Of a stretch of DNA of 64,000 nt, positions 16,867-26,774 are shown one piece after another. Within the stretch, counting starts at the first letter, position 1, and every line of letters begins with the position of its first letter. The DNA comes from VAZQ01 sp963785745. GTDB lineage: Bacteria > Pseudomonadota > Alphaproteobacteria > Rhizobiales > Xanthobacteraceae. The stretch lies in contig CAWAWR010000016.1 in NCBI GenBank assembly GCA_963785745.1, forward strand, positions 248,001 through 312,000, written 5' to 3'. The notes under the pieces are model-generated. The model was not told the DNA's origin, searched no databases, and was given only the letters and a program-made list of their open reading frames with translations. Both the position numbers and the translations under genes were made by a program.

Positions 16867-18399
16867 ATGAAGCTGCTGTGCTATTCGCTGAACAACTTCG
16901 CACCGAAGATCGTTGCGGCGAGCGCGCAACGCGACTGGATGGACGCTTTTCCCGATCGCCACGCCTATCGCTGCCTGCCGTTGTCGATCGCAAACGCGCA
17001 TGGGTGGGAGGTGCTGTGCCCGGTCCCGATCGAGATCGAGTGGAACGGCGGCCCTGCCGTCGAGGATCTCACGGTGCGCGCGCTCAAGCCGCTGCCGGGC
17101 GGAACCAGGACCGAGGAGTTCTGCCGGTCGAACTTCTCGCGCGGCATCGCTACGTTTCATCTCGACTACTTGTTTCGCACCGAGCCGGGATGGGATTTGC
17201 TTGCGACGGGGCCGTTCAACCGTCCAAAGGATAACGCCGCGCCATTGACGGGCATCATGGAAGCCGACTGGCTGCCATATCCCTTCACCATGAACTGGCA
17301 GATCCAGCGGCCCGGCCGCTTGGTGTTCGAACAAGACGAGCCGTTCTGCTTCATCGTCCCAATCAAGAAGCAGGCGCTCGTCGACTGTCAGCCTGAAATC
17401 CGCAACCTCGCGGACGCCCCCGAGCTGGCCCGCCAACACGAAGAATTCCGTGCTGCGCGCGACAACTTCATGCAGCGGTTTCACGCCGGCGACGAAGCCA
17501 CCCTTCGGCAGGCCTGGCAGAAATACTACTTCACCGGCCGCCATCCCGACGGCACGGCCGCCGACAATCATCTGAGCAAGCTGCGCCTGCCCGAGCCGCT
17601 GGACCTGCGCGCGCCGTCCATGGCCGCTTCGGAGGCCAGCACAGTCGACGCTCAACCCGCGCACGACAGCAGTGCGAAATGGTCGGACGACAGTCCGCTC
17701 AACGCCATGCAAGGCGAGCGGCCGTGCGAGCGCAATGAACGCGGACGCCGACGTATCGACGCCAACGGGCGCGTCGCCGACTGGAGCGGCATCCGCGTCG
17801 TGCGTTCGAGCGCCGATGCCGACTACTGCGACTTCATCGTGGCGGAAGAATTGCTCTCGCCCGAGCAATGCGACGAGCTCAGTCGTGCCTACCGCGAACT
17901 CGCCGGTCTGATGTTCCGGAGCGACCGGATCGATCCTTACTGGAACAATCGCTTCATCTGGCATGCCGACATTGCCGCAGCGAGGCCGGCGACCGGCGCG
18001 CTGATGATCGATGCGCAGCGGCGCGCCGTCGATATCGTGAAAGAATTCTACCAGATTCACGCGCCGCTCTATCCGGACCTGCTGCAGATCGTGTCCTGGC
18101 AGGCGGGCATGTTCATGTCGCCGCACGCGGACAATGCCAACCCGGACGGCAGTCATCACCACATGTCGCATCGCGAGCTGTCGGGGGTCGTCTACGTGAA
18201 CGACGACTACGAGGGCGGCGAACTTTATTTCACCGCGCTCGATATCGCGATCAAGCCGAAACGCGGGATGTTCGTCGGGATGACGGCGGGGTTTCATCAC
18301 GAGCATGCGGTGCTGCGCGTCGAAACGGGCGAGCGGCTGACGATGCCATTCTTCCTGACGTTCGATCCGGCCAAGGCCGAGGCATCACTGGTTGCGTGA
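16867..18399 (+). CDS. DUF6065-like domain fused to a prolyl-4-hydroxylase-type 2OG-Fe(II) oxygenase
   Basis: A 510-residue protein in two parts with no signal peptide. Residues 1 to about 230 (LLCYSLNNFAPKIV, HAYRCLPLSIANAHGWEVLC, YPFTMNWQIQRPG) match my memory of the DUF6065 family, whose role is unknown. After a variable linker, residues from about 310 form a double-stranded beta-helix oxygenase. Iron ligands are His420 and Asp422 (PHADNANPDG) and His480 (HHEHAV), and Arg490 ten residues later is the expected 2-oxoglutarate anchor. These are the marks of P4H-like enzymes that hydroxylate proline in proteins. The next gene, 18 bp downstream, encodes an extreme polyproline protein, which makes proline hydroxylation of that protein an attractive inference. 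Confidence 0.85.
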   Translation: MKLLCYSLNNFAPKIVAASAQRDWMDAFPDRHAYRCLPLSIANAHGWEVLCPVPIEIEWNGGPAVEDLTVRALKPLPGGTRTEEFCRSNFSRGIATFHLDYLFRTEPGWDLLATGPFNRPKDNAAPLTGIMEADWLPYPFTMNWQIQRPGRLVFEQDEPFCFIVPIKKQALVDCQPEIRNLADAPELARQHEEFRAARDNFMQRFHAGDEATLRQAWQKYYFTGRHPDGTAADNHLSKLRLPEPLDLRAPSMAASEASTVDAQPAHDSSAKWSDDSPLNAMQGERPCERNERGRRRIDANGRVADWSGIRVVRSSADADYCDFIVAEELLSPEQCDELSRAYRELAGLMFRSDRIDPYWNNRFIWHADIAAARPATGALMIDAQRRAVDIVKEFYQIHAPLYPDLLQIVSWQAGMFMSPHADNANPDGSHHHMSHRELSGVVYVNDDYEGGELYFTALDIAIKPKRGMFVGMTAGFHHEHAVLRVETGERLTMPFFLTFDPAKAEASLVA

Positions 18400-18417
18400 C
18401 GTCGAGAGAGGATTCTC

Positions 18418-19140
18418 ATGGGTCGCAGGCTGAAACGGTCGATGCTGGGGTGGTGGCCCATCAAGATGTTCAACATGCTGCTGCTTGCGACCGCGCTCGT
18501 CTGGTCGACGGGCCGCGATTCACTGGCCGAGGGGGGCGATCAACCGGGCAGAAGAAATCCGTTTCGGACAGATCCTCCCAGGAAGCCCGCCACACATGAT
18601 CCCGGTGTATCAAGGCTGCGACGGGAGGCGAACCCGCCACCCCGCGTAAGGCCGCCGTACATCAAGCCGAAGGGCCCGATTCCAAAGGAGTTTCCGAACC
18701 CGACAATCGTCGATTCGAAGAAGACCATCGGACGGCCGCGACCGGCTCCGGCGCCGCAGCAGCGCCAACAGGCGCTGCGGCACCAGGCGCAGCAGCGACA
18801 ACAGGCGCAGCAGCAGCGCCAACAACAGCAGCGCCAGCAAAGGCCGTCGCCAATCAATCGTCCGACCCCGCAGCTCAACCGGCCGCCAAGCAATCGGCCG
18901 CCGCCGGCGCAGCAGCAGCGACAGCAACAGGTGCGGCCGTCCGTGAACCGACCGCCGCCGCCACCGCCGCGGCCGTCCGCGAACCGGCCGCCCCCGCCAC
19001 CGCCGCCCCCGCGCGCTGCGCCGCCGCCGCCGCCGCCGCGACCGGTCTATCGACCACCGCCGCCGCCACCGCCGCCGCCGCCGCGGCGTCCGCCGCCACC
19101 GCCTCCGCCGCCACCACCGCCGCCACCGCCGCGGCGATAG
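18418..19140 (+). CDS. Exported polyproline, extensin-like protein
   Basis: This 240-residue protein has a basic start, a hydrophobic core (MFNMLLLATALVWS) and a possible cleavage near SLAEG, so it should leave the cytoplasm or be membrane-anchored. A basic Pro/Arg region is followed by a Gln/Arg-rich block (about 114-150). The C-terminal 90 residues are runs of 5 to 14 prolines broken by Arg, Asn-Arg or Val-Tyr-Arg. No catalytic domain is present. The composition recalls plant extensins and wall-spanning polyproline II rods. An SD-like GAGAGAGGA lies about 5 bases before the ATG, and the gene is tightly linked to the oxygenase upstream. The open frame is long, signal-bearing and ends cleanly, so I take it as real despite its low complexity. 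Confidence 0.75.
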   Translation: MGRRLKRSMLGWWPIKMFNMLLLATALVWSTGRDSLAEGGDQPGRRNPFRTDPPRKPATHDPGVSRLRREANPPPRVRPPYIKPKGPIPKEFPNPTIVDSKKTIGRPRPAPAPQQRQQALRHQAQQRQQAQQQRQQQQRQQRPSPINRPTPQLNRPPSNRPPPAQQQRQQQVRPSVNRPPPPPPRPSANRPPPPPPPPRAAPPPPPPRPVYRPPPPPPPPPPRRPPPPPPPPPPPPPPRR

Positions 19141-19320
19141 CGCGGACGTGCGACGCGGCGTGGGTCTCGCGCGCGAACGGCCGCGAGAGCGTGCAAAGCC
19201 CCAGGTGATGTCGCTGCATAGCAGCATCCCGCAGCGCAGCATTGTCATGCGGTGCGCGCGAGCGCATTTCTGTTCAATGCTCCGATTCACGCCATTCCGC
19301 CGGCCATCGAGCCACCGGCC

Positions 19321-20847
19321 ATGAGTTCCTTGCAGAAGCGCGCCGAAGCCGCTGCCCATCCCGAAGCAGTCGCGGCGGACCCTGCGCGCCTGACCCATCC
19401 CGAGATCCGCTTCGTCTTCTACGGGCTGATGCTCGGCGGCTTCCTGCAGGCGCTGAACCAGACCATCGTGGCGAGCGCGCTGCCCACCATCGGGCGCGAC
19501 CTCAACGACTTCCACAATCTCTCCTGGGTGGTCATCGCCTATCTGCTCGCCTCCACCATCGTCTCGCCGCTCTACGGCAAGCTCGCCGACATCCATGGCC
19601 GCCGCGGCATGATGATGGCGGCGCTCGGCCTGTTCATCGCCGGCTCCGTGCTGTGCGCGGTAGCGCCCGATATGGCGACGCTGATCGCCGGGCGCACGTT
19701 GCAGGGCATCGGCGGCGGCGGCATCGTGCCGATGGTGCAGATCACGGTGGCCGACATGGTGACCCCGCGCGAGCGCGGCCGCTATCAGGCCTATATGGGC
19801 ACCGCCTGGATCACCGCGGGAACGGTGGGACCGGCGCTCGGCGGCGTCATCGCGCAGAACTGGCACTGGTCGCTGATCTTCTGGCTCAACGTGCCGCTCG
19901 GCTTGCTGACCGCCGCGCTGCTCAACCAGTCGATGAAGCGGCTGCCGGCGGCCGGACGCCGTCACAAGCTCGACTTCCTCGGCGCGGCGCTGGTGATGGC
20001 GGCGGCGACGCTGTTCCTGCTGGCGGTGACGACCGGCGGCACGCGGGTGCCGTGGATATCGCCAACGATCTTTTCGCTGATCGGCGCGTCGATCCTGCTC
20101 ACCGTCATTGTCGGCTGGTGGCTCCGCCGCGCGCCGGAGCCGTTCCTGCCGCTCAATGTGCTCGCCAATCCGGTGATGAAGCTCGGCACCGCGGCGACCA
20201 GCTTCGCCATGGCGGTGATGACCGGCTTCATGATCTACATGCCGCTCTATTTCCAGATGGTGCACAAGCTCACGCCGACCCAGGCCGGGCTCTGTCTCAT
20301 TCCGGTGATCGTGATGACGACGCCGGGCTCGATGGCCTCGGGCCGCGCCATGATGCATCTCGACCGCTACAAGCTCTCGCCGTATTTCGGCTTGGTGGTG
20401 TCGACGTTGGCCGTCGCGGCGCTGGTCTGCTGGCCGGCCATGCCGGTACTCTGGGCGGTGGTCGCAACCGCGCTCGTCGGCTACGGCGTCGGCACCGTGT
20501 TCCCGATCGCCACCGTCTGCGTGCAGAATGCGGTGTGGCGGCACGAGGTCGGAGTCGCGACCGGTGCGATGAATTTTTTCCGCGCCCTCACGTCCGCGCT
20601 TGCGGTCGCGATCATGGGCGCGATCCTGCTCGCGGGTCTCGGCTTCGCGCCGGAGCGGGGCGGGGTCGGCACCGACGTGCTGGCGGCGAATGCCGGCGGC
20701 TCGGGCCTCGATGCCGCGGGCGTGTTCCAGTGGGTCTTCGTCGCCGCGCTCGTGTTCTCGGTGATCGCGCTGGTCGCGGTCGTCCTGATGGAGGAGCGGC
20801 CGCTGCACGGGGCCAAGGAGATGCCGCCGTCGGAGCCGGCGGAGTGA
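19321..20847 (+). CDS. MFS multidrug exporter, DHA2 (14-TM) family, second copy
   Basis: This 508-residue inner-membrane exporter is paralogous to the one at 4890. Shared marks are the helix-1 phrase FLQALNQTIVASALPTIGRD, motif A GKLADIHGRRGMM, motif C GPALGGVIAQNW and the tail EERPLHGA. The start MSSLQKRAEAA was chosen because it places a short cytoplasmic tail before helix 1; the frame is open for 23 codons further upstream. The 180-bp gap from the polyproline gene shows no clear terminator. Substrate unknown. Confidence 0.92.
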   Translation: MSSLQKRAEAAAHPEAVAADPARLTHPEIRFVFYGLMLGGFLQALNQTIVASALPTIGRDLNDFHNLSWVVIAYLLASTIVSPLYGKLADIHGRRGMMMAALGLFIAGSVLCAVAPDMATLIAGRTLQGIGGGGIVPMVQITVADMVTPRERGRYQAYMGTAWITAGTVGPALGGVIAQNWHWSLIFWLNVPLGLLTAALLNQSMKRLPAAGRRHKLDFLGAALVMAAATLFLLAVTTGGTRVPWISPTIFSLIGASILLTVIVGWWLRRAPEPFLPLNVLANPVMKLGTAATSFAMAVMTGFMIYMPLYFQMVHKLTPTQAGLCLIPVIVMTTPGSMASGRAMMHLDRYKLSPYFGLVVSTLAVAALVCWPAMPVLWAVVATALVGYGVGTVFPIATVCVQNAVWRHEVGVATGAMNFFRALTSALAVAIMGAILLAGLGFAPERGGVGTDVLAANAGGSGLDAAGVFQWVFVAALVFSVIALVAVVLMEERPLHGAKEMPPSEPAE

Positions 20848-20923
20848 ACGGCGCGGGAGCTTTTTCGCGCCAGCGACGTTAACTCCCTGAGTGCCGGGGC
20901 CGAACCCGGCGGAAGGGAGGTGA

Positions 20924-21172
20924 ATGTCCATGTCCTATCGCGTTTACAGCGGTCCACGCGGCGAAGCGGCGATATCTCCGCTGGAAAAGGACCGCATGCT
21001 GTTCAAGGAATTTTCCTCGCTCGACGAGGCGATGAGCTGGGCGCGGCATGTCAATGACAGTAGCCGGACGACGCTTTTGATCGAAGGCGACGATGGCACG
21101 CGTCTCACGCGCTCCGAGATCGCCGCCGCGCTGATGCACGCTGAACGTCCGCCGATGCGGGCGCGCACCTAG
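20924..21172 (+). CDS. Small conserved hypothetical protein, 82 residues
   Basis: A small soluble protein (YRVYSGPRGEAAISPLEKDR, FKEFSSLDEAMSWARHVND, GTRLTRSEIAAALMH). It lacks a signal or membrane segment and is probably an alpha/beta fold. A strong AGGGAGGTGA stands before two possible ATGs (20924 and 20930); the second has the better spacing. A perfect hairpin terminator follows at 21190. No function is recognised; similar small genes exist in related genomes as far as I recall. Confidence 0.75.
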   Translation: MSMSYRVYSGPRGEAAISPLEKDRMLFKEFSSLDEAMSWARHVNDSSRTTLLIEGDDGTRLTRSEIAAALMHAERPPMRART

Positions 21173-21189
21173 GCCGTCATGGTGATGCG

Positions 21190-21220
21190 AAAGGCCCGGC
21201 TGCGTGCCGGGCCTTTTCAT
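21190..21220 (+). terminator. Rho-independent terminator
   Basis: AAAGGCCCGGC (21190-21200), loop TGCGT, GCCGGGCCTTT (21206-21216), then a T-rich tail (TTCATTTT). The 11-bp perfect stem ends the transcript of the small gene at 20924 and lies between convergent genes, so it may also stop traffic from the glycosyltransferase side. Confidence 0.85.
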
Positions 21221-21236
21221 TTTCTTGCCGCGATGC

Positions 21237-23325
21237 TCAGGCGAGCGGCGTCACGCTGAAGGCCTTCGGCGGTTCGCCGCGCTGCCAAGTCTCCCACATC
21301 GTCGCATAGGCGGACTCGATGTGGCGCGTAAAGCGCGCGGTGTCGAACAGCGGCCAGCTCAGCCGGTTCTGGTCGAGCTTCTGCCGCAGCGATTGCAGCC
21401 GCGACGGATCGCGGGCGAGCGCTTCCGCGAGTGCGACATAGTCCGGCAGGTTTGCGGCCACCAGCTCCGGCAATCCCGCCGCGTGCAGCATGCTTGACGC
21501 CATCCGGCCGACCAGGCTCGCGCCGGGGCAGGTCACCAGCGGCACGCCGGCCCATAGCGCCGCGCTTGCGGTCGCGCCGGCGTTGTAGGGGACGGTATCG
21601 AGGAACAGGTCGGCGAGGTGCTGGCGGTCGAGATGCGCGGCGAGCTCCACGCGGTCGGCGAAGAGCAGCCGTGCCGGATCGACCGAACGCGCTGCGGCCG
21701 CGCGGCCCAGGTTCGCATTGGCGTGCTCATTGGCCCCAAGGAGCCACAGCACGCTTCCCGGAACGTTGCGGAGAATCTGCATCCAGGCGTCGAACACCGG
21801 CTCGCGGATCTTGTAGCTGTGGTTGAACGAGCAGAACACGAAGCCGTCCCGTGGCAGCCCGGCGTCGGCACGCGACATCGTGCGCGGCGCCACCTGCCGG
21901 CGATCGTGCACCATGAAGCAATCCGGGAGGTGGACGATCGCCTCGCTGTAGAACGGCTGCCGATCGAACGGCAGCACGATCGAGTCCGCGACTACGTAGT
22001 CGATATAGTCTGCGCCCATCGTCGCCAGATAGCCGAGATAGCTCACCTGGATCGGGGCGGGACGGCGCGCCAGAATGCCGGGCCTGGCATTTTCGGTGTG
22101 GCCGACGAGATCGACGGCAATGTCGACGCCGAGGCCGTGCAGCGCCTTTGCGGCGTCCTCATCGGACAGCGACGACCCATCGATGCATTGGTCGAACGAC
22201 TGCGCGAGGCGTGTGCGGATGTCGCTGGCGTCGTTGGGGCCGAGTGCCATGCCGACGATCTCGAACCGCGCCCGGTCGTGACACTCGAACAGGCCGGCCG
22301 TCAGGTACGAGACCGGGTGGCGATTGAAATCCCCGAGATAGGCTACTCTGCGCTTGGACGCGGCGGCGGTTGCCGGGCTATGCGTAAACGCATCCAGAGT
22401 CCGGGTCTCACGCGCGACAAAGCGGGCGTTGCACTCCCGAAGGCGTTGCGGGTCGATATCGAGGCCAAGCAGCGTAAAGGGCGAGACGATGCCCCGCTCG
22501 TCCGCCAGCGCCGTGTCCAGCCGGGGAGCGTTGCGCGCCAGATTGTCCCAGTCGCATGCCATCAGATAGCAATTGACGAGCTCGCCGACGGCGCTCGGGT
22601 GGTTCGGCGCGATCGTCAGCAGTTGCTCGAAGCAGGCGACCGCGTCGTCATAGCGCTTGAGCTTGCTCAGCAGGCATCCGCGATTGTAAAGCGCCTCGGT
22701 GTAGTGCGGCTCGATGCGCGAGCGCGGCCTCGAAGGCGGCGAGGGCGGCTTCATGGCGTCCAAGGCCGATCAGCGCATTGCCGCGATTGAATTGGGTTTG
22801 CGCGTTTGCAGGGTCGATCGCGGCGGCGCGCTCGAAGCTTTGCACGGCCTCCGGAAAGCGCCGCAGCTCGTAGAGCACCGCGCCGCGGTTGCACCAGTTC
22901 GCGAACGAGTCCGGATCGAGCGCAATGGCGCGGTCGTAGCTTGCGACCGCTTCCGGCTTCCATCCGGTCTCGGCGAGAAGGTCGGCGCGGTTTCCATGCG
23001 CGTCGGCGAGGTCGGGATCGACGGCGATCGCGGCATCGAAGCTCGCGAGCGCCTCTTGCGTTTGCCCGAGCCGCCCGAGCGCAAGGCCGAGCAGATTGTG
23101 CGCGCGCGCTTGCCGGGAATCGATCGAGAGCAGACGCCGTATCAGCCCGATGCCTTCGACGATCCGGTCCTGCCGGCAGTTGACCTGTGCAAGATGGTAG
23201 AGCGCATCCGTATTCGCGGGATCGCTGCGCAGCATCTCGACATAAATGTGCGCGGCTTCGTTCAGCGCGCCCTGGCGCTGAAGCGCACGCGCCTCATCGA
23301 GCAGCTTGTCGATGGCCGAATCCAT
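21237..23325 (-). CDS. TPR-containing O-GlcNAc-transferase-like protein (GT41, SPINDLY family; one +1 frameshift)
   Basis: The N-terminal part (about 220 residues) is tetratricopeptide repeats, for example NLLGLALGRLGQTQEALASF and WCNRGAVLYELRRFPEAVQS. The C-terminal half is a GT41-type glycosyltransferase with RVAYLGDFNRHPVSYLTAGL, DLVGHTENARPGILARRPAP, QVSYLGYLATMGADYIDY and LFLDTVPYNAGATASAALWA. Such enzymes transfer GlcNAc or a related sugar to protein Ser/Thr. One extra C (minus-strand sense, near 22716) splits the frame in FEAALA/IEPHYTEALYNRG. Removal gives 695 residues. The start at 23325 (MDSAIDKLLDEA) follows an AGGGGCGA ribosome site. In bacteria such proteins often modify flagellins or other surface proteins; a lone flagellin gene lies 3.4 kb away. 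Confidence 0.9.
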
Positions 23326-23457
23326 TTCGCCCCTGCGATCGCGGTCGACCGACCAGAACCGGGCGGGACTTAGGCATGCCAATGCAGCGGTGACAATCCG
23401 GGATTACCTGCGATCCCTTGCCCGATCGTCGCGCCGCTGGGGGCCGAAGAGCTCTCG

Positions 23458-23814
23458 TCAGCGCTGGTTATATGCCGGCGCTCCGAGCCCAACCGTGCCG
23501 CTGTCGTTCGGCAGCTTGCGGGCGTCGCGCTTCATTTCAAGGCAGGTCAGGAGCTCGGTATAGGTGCCGGGCGTGCCGGTGGTCGTCAGCCGGTAACAGC
23601 TCCCGCGGTCGGCGGCCAGAAAGCTGTTCCATTGCTGGACCAGAAGGTCGCGCGCGGCTTCTTCGCTTTTTTGGCAGCTGGCGTAGTCCTGATTCATGCC
23701 GGTGCTGCCGGCGGCAGCCGCGCGGCAGGTCGGTCCGATGTTGATCGTGGGCACGCCCTGGGCGGCGGCGACCGTGGCGGATGAAATAAAGAGAAGGGCG
23801 ATGAAGGACTTCAT
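23458..23814 (-). CDS. Exported four-cysteine hypothetical protein
   Basis: This 118-residue protein has a clear signal peptide (FIALLFISSATVAAAQG). The mature part has four cysteines (GPTCRAA, YASCQKSE, GSCYRLTT, LTCLEMK), suggesting two disulfides in the periplasm. No catalytic motif is seen. The arrangement is loosely like small LprI-type proteins, but the match is not convincing. It lies alone between the glycosyltransferase and the GFA gene, all on the minus strand. Confidence 0.7.
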   Translation of the reverse strand: MKSFIALLFISSATVAAAQGVPTINIGPTCRAAAAGSTGMNQDYASCQKSEEAARDLLVQQWNSFLAADRGSCYRLTTTGTPGTYTELLTCLEMKRDARKLPNDSGTVGLGAPAYNQR

Positions 23815-23901
23815 GACGTGCTCCCGGGGTCAGCTTGGGGCAAGGTTACAACGCGAAGGTGACCAGGAAGTTGCACGCAGTTGCCACGGTAAACCAACTG
23901 T

Positions 23902-24345
23902 TCACCCGCGCTCTTGCTCCTCTTGGGTATCCAGTTGGGTATCCAGCAATGTCAGGCCGTTATGCAGGGCGAGCCAGCGGTGGCGGCGCGACGCCCAATA
24001 GAGCCGCTCCGGCGGCAGGAAGTCCGGGTCGGCGAAACTGCCGACCGGAATGCCGGTCAGGCCGGGCATCCCTTCGGAGTGGAAGCCGACGGCGATCCCG
24101 CAGGTCGGGCAAAAGATGTTGTCGATCCAGCGGCCGGATTCGCCGTTGCGCCGCCAGGTCTTGCGCTCGCCGGCGATCGTCACCGCGGCGCTCGGGAACA
24201 TCGCGGCATAGCTGAACGCGCTGCCGCTCTTGCGCTGGCAATCTTTGCAGCTGCAGCCGTAGACGGCGACGGGATCGCCGCTGACGGTCGCGGTCAGCGC
24301 GCCACATCCGCATTGCGCGATGCGCTTGCCGCCGGTTGCCGTCAT
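23902..24345 (-). CDS. GFA family (glutathione-dependent formaldehyde-activating-like) zinc protein
   Basis: The 147-residue protein has the GFA/CENP-V fold signature: Cys12 and Cys14 (QCGCG), Cys31, Cys33 and Cys36 (CSCKDCQRKSG), Cys79 and Cys82 (CPTCG). These bind zinc. Members handle S-hydroxymethylglutathione or related thiol adducts, although most are uncharacterised, and this one has no formaldehyde dehydrogenase gene beside it. It is 10 bp downstream of the ABC permease gene and so may be the last gene of that operon. Confidence 0.88.
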   Translation of the reverse strand: MTATGGKRIAQCGCGALTATVSGDPVAVYGCSCKDCQRKSGSAFSYAAMFPSAAVTIAGERKTWRRNGESGRWIDNIFCPTCGIAVGFHSEGMPGLTGIPVGSFADPDFLPPERLYWASRRHRWLALHNGLTLLDTQLDTQEEQERG

Positions 24346-24355
24346 GCGCCGCGCC

Positions 24356-25113
24356 TCATCGCTTGAGCCGGTAGCCGGTCTTGAAGATCCACCACACGGT
24401 CACGAGACACAATGCCAGGAACGCGAGCGTCATCGCGAGGCTGATGCCGACGCTGACGTCGGAGATGCCGTAGAAGCTCCAGCGGAAACCGGAAACCAGA
24501 TACACGATCGGATTGAACAGCGCGATGGTCTGCCAGACCGGCGGCAGCACGTCGATCGAATAGAACGTGCCGCCGAGGAAGGTCAGCGGCGTGATCACGA
24601 GAAGGGGGATAAGCTGAAGCTGCTCGAACCCGTCGGCCCAGATGCCGATGATGAAGCCGAGCAGGCTGAAGGTGACGGCGGTGAGCACCAGGAAGAGGAG
24701 CATGAACGCCGGATGGTCGATCCGCAGCGGCACGAACAGCCATGCGGTCGCGAGGATGATCAGCCCGAGGATGATCGACTTGGTGGCCGCTGCGCCCACA
24801 TAGCCGACCACGATCTCGATGAACGAGACCGGCGCGGAAAGAATCTCGAAGATGGTGCCGGTGAATTTCGGGAAATAGATTCCGAAGGAGGCGTTGGCGG
24901 TGCTCTGGGTGAGGATCATCAGCATGATCAAGCCCGGCACGATGAACGCGCCGTAGCTGACGCCCTCGATCTCCTGGATGCGGTTGCCGATGGCGGCGCC
25001 GAACACGACGAAATAGAGCGAGGTCGAGACCACCGGCGACACGATGCTCTGGAACAGCGTGCGGGCGGTGCGCGACATTTCGAACACATAGATCGAGCGG
25101 ATGGCGCGGACGT

Positions 25114-25117
<4 letters not shown>
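24356..25117 (-). CDS. yadH: ABC-2 type exporter permease, YadH-like
   Basis: This 253-residue inner-membrane protein has six hydrophobic segments and the ABC2_membrane pattern (LFQSIVSPVVSTSLYFVVFG, NASFGIYFPKFTGTIFEILS, FLGGTFYSIDVLPPVWQTIA). It forms the membrane half of an exporter with the ATPase whose gene it overlaps by 4 bases. Length and sequence pattern resemble E. coli YadH. The exported compound is unknown. Confidence 0.88.
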
Positions 25118-26040
<923 letters not shown>

Positions 26041-26281
26041 GGGGATTTACGCGTGAGGATGTGCGGGGTGGGGCCCGTCTTAGATATGAAGCCGGCACCC
26101 GGTGTCCAGTCGCGAAATGCCGGAAACATTGCGGGGTGTGGCGCGTGCGCGGCCGAATGAGCGGCGCACCACGTCGTAGCGTCACGGCGCGAACGAACGC
26201 GCGCCATGCGAGCAGCGTTGGAACGAAAAAAATCAGTCGCCGCCGGCAGCCGTGCCGGCGTATCGGGCCGATTGCGTGCGG

Positions 26282-26476
26282 CTAGCCCTGCGCGGCGGCC
26301 TTGGGCTCGGTGAGCTTCACGGCGGCGAGCCACGAAACCCACAGCACCAAAAAGAACATCAGCAGGTAGAGCGGTAGGCTTGCGACCGGCCACATCTGCT
26401 CAACGGCGAGCCCGATGAAGTAGATCACGGCGTTGCCGACAATCGCCAGCACGATATAGGTCACTAACAGCCACAT
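26282..26476 (-). CDS. Small two-helix membrane protein, 64 residues
   Basis: MWLLVTYIVLAIVGNAVIYF is followed by LYLLMFFLVLWVSWLAAVKL and a short charged tail. Two membrane helices fill nearly the whole protein. The pattern is natural for a small inner-membrane protein, and the frame has a GC-rich third position. No family name recalled, and no partner gene is obvious. Confidence 0.7.
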   Translation of the reverse strand: MWLLVTYIVLAIVGNAVIYFIGLAVEQMWPVASLPLYLLMFFLVLWVSWLAAVKLTEPKAAAQG

Positions 26477-26598
26477 GAGACTCGCCCCTCTCGTAGAACT
26501 TTTATCGTATTTATACGGATACTAGCAGCGCCGGGGAGGGGGCCACAACGCCGGATTTGAATGAAATTCGGCAGGGGCGCTCTGCCGGCCTTTTCGCG

Positions 26599-26724
26599 TC
26601 AGATCACGGATCGGACAACGCGTGTCACCAATTCCGTGACTTGCGAGCCGTAGTGGCCGCGAAACCTGAATTGGTCGACAACCACCAGCCCGGCCAGCAC
26701 AAGAACGACAATCATCAGGCGCAT
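26599..26724 (-). CDS. Very small membrane-anchored protein, 41 residues
   Basis: Translation gives MRLMIVVLVLAGLVVVDQF, then RFRGHYGSQVTELVTRVVR and a short end. One N-terminal hydrophobic helix is followed by a basic amphipathic tail. GGAG stands about 9 bases before the ATG. It lies 50 bp upstream of nothing but the flagellin end, on the same strand. The VVDQFRFRGHY phrase resembles small proteins of unknown function I recall from related genomes. Confidence 0.5.
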   Translation of the reverse strand: MRLMIVVLVLAGLVVVDQFRFRGHYGSQVTELVTRVVRSVI

Positions 26725-26774
26725 GGCGCGATGCTCCGTTCGAAGCGCGCCGATCGTGGCCCGCGCGCAGGGCC

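Noticed and set aside
18740..19139. Microsatellite instead of a gene at the CCG/CAG-rich tract
   Set aside because: The tract is in frame behind a signal-like leader and a non-repetitive region, and the frame closes with a proper stop; kept as a gene with moderate confidence.
4890..20847. The two DHA2 exporters as ends of a duplicated segment or composite element
   Set aside because: No flanking repeats or transposase; the genes between them show no duplication. They are simply paralogues.
18610..20931. A 773-codon minus-strand frame across the polyproline and exporter genes
   Set aside because: Low-complexity Arg/His product caused by high GC; both genes on the plus strand have signals or motifs.
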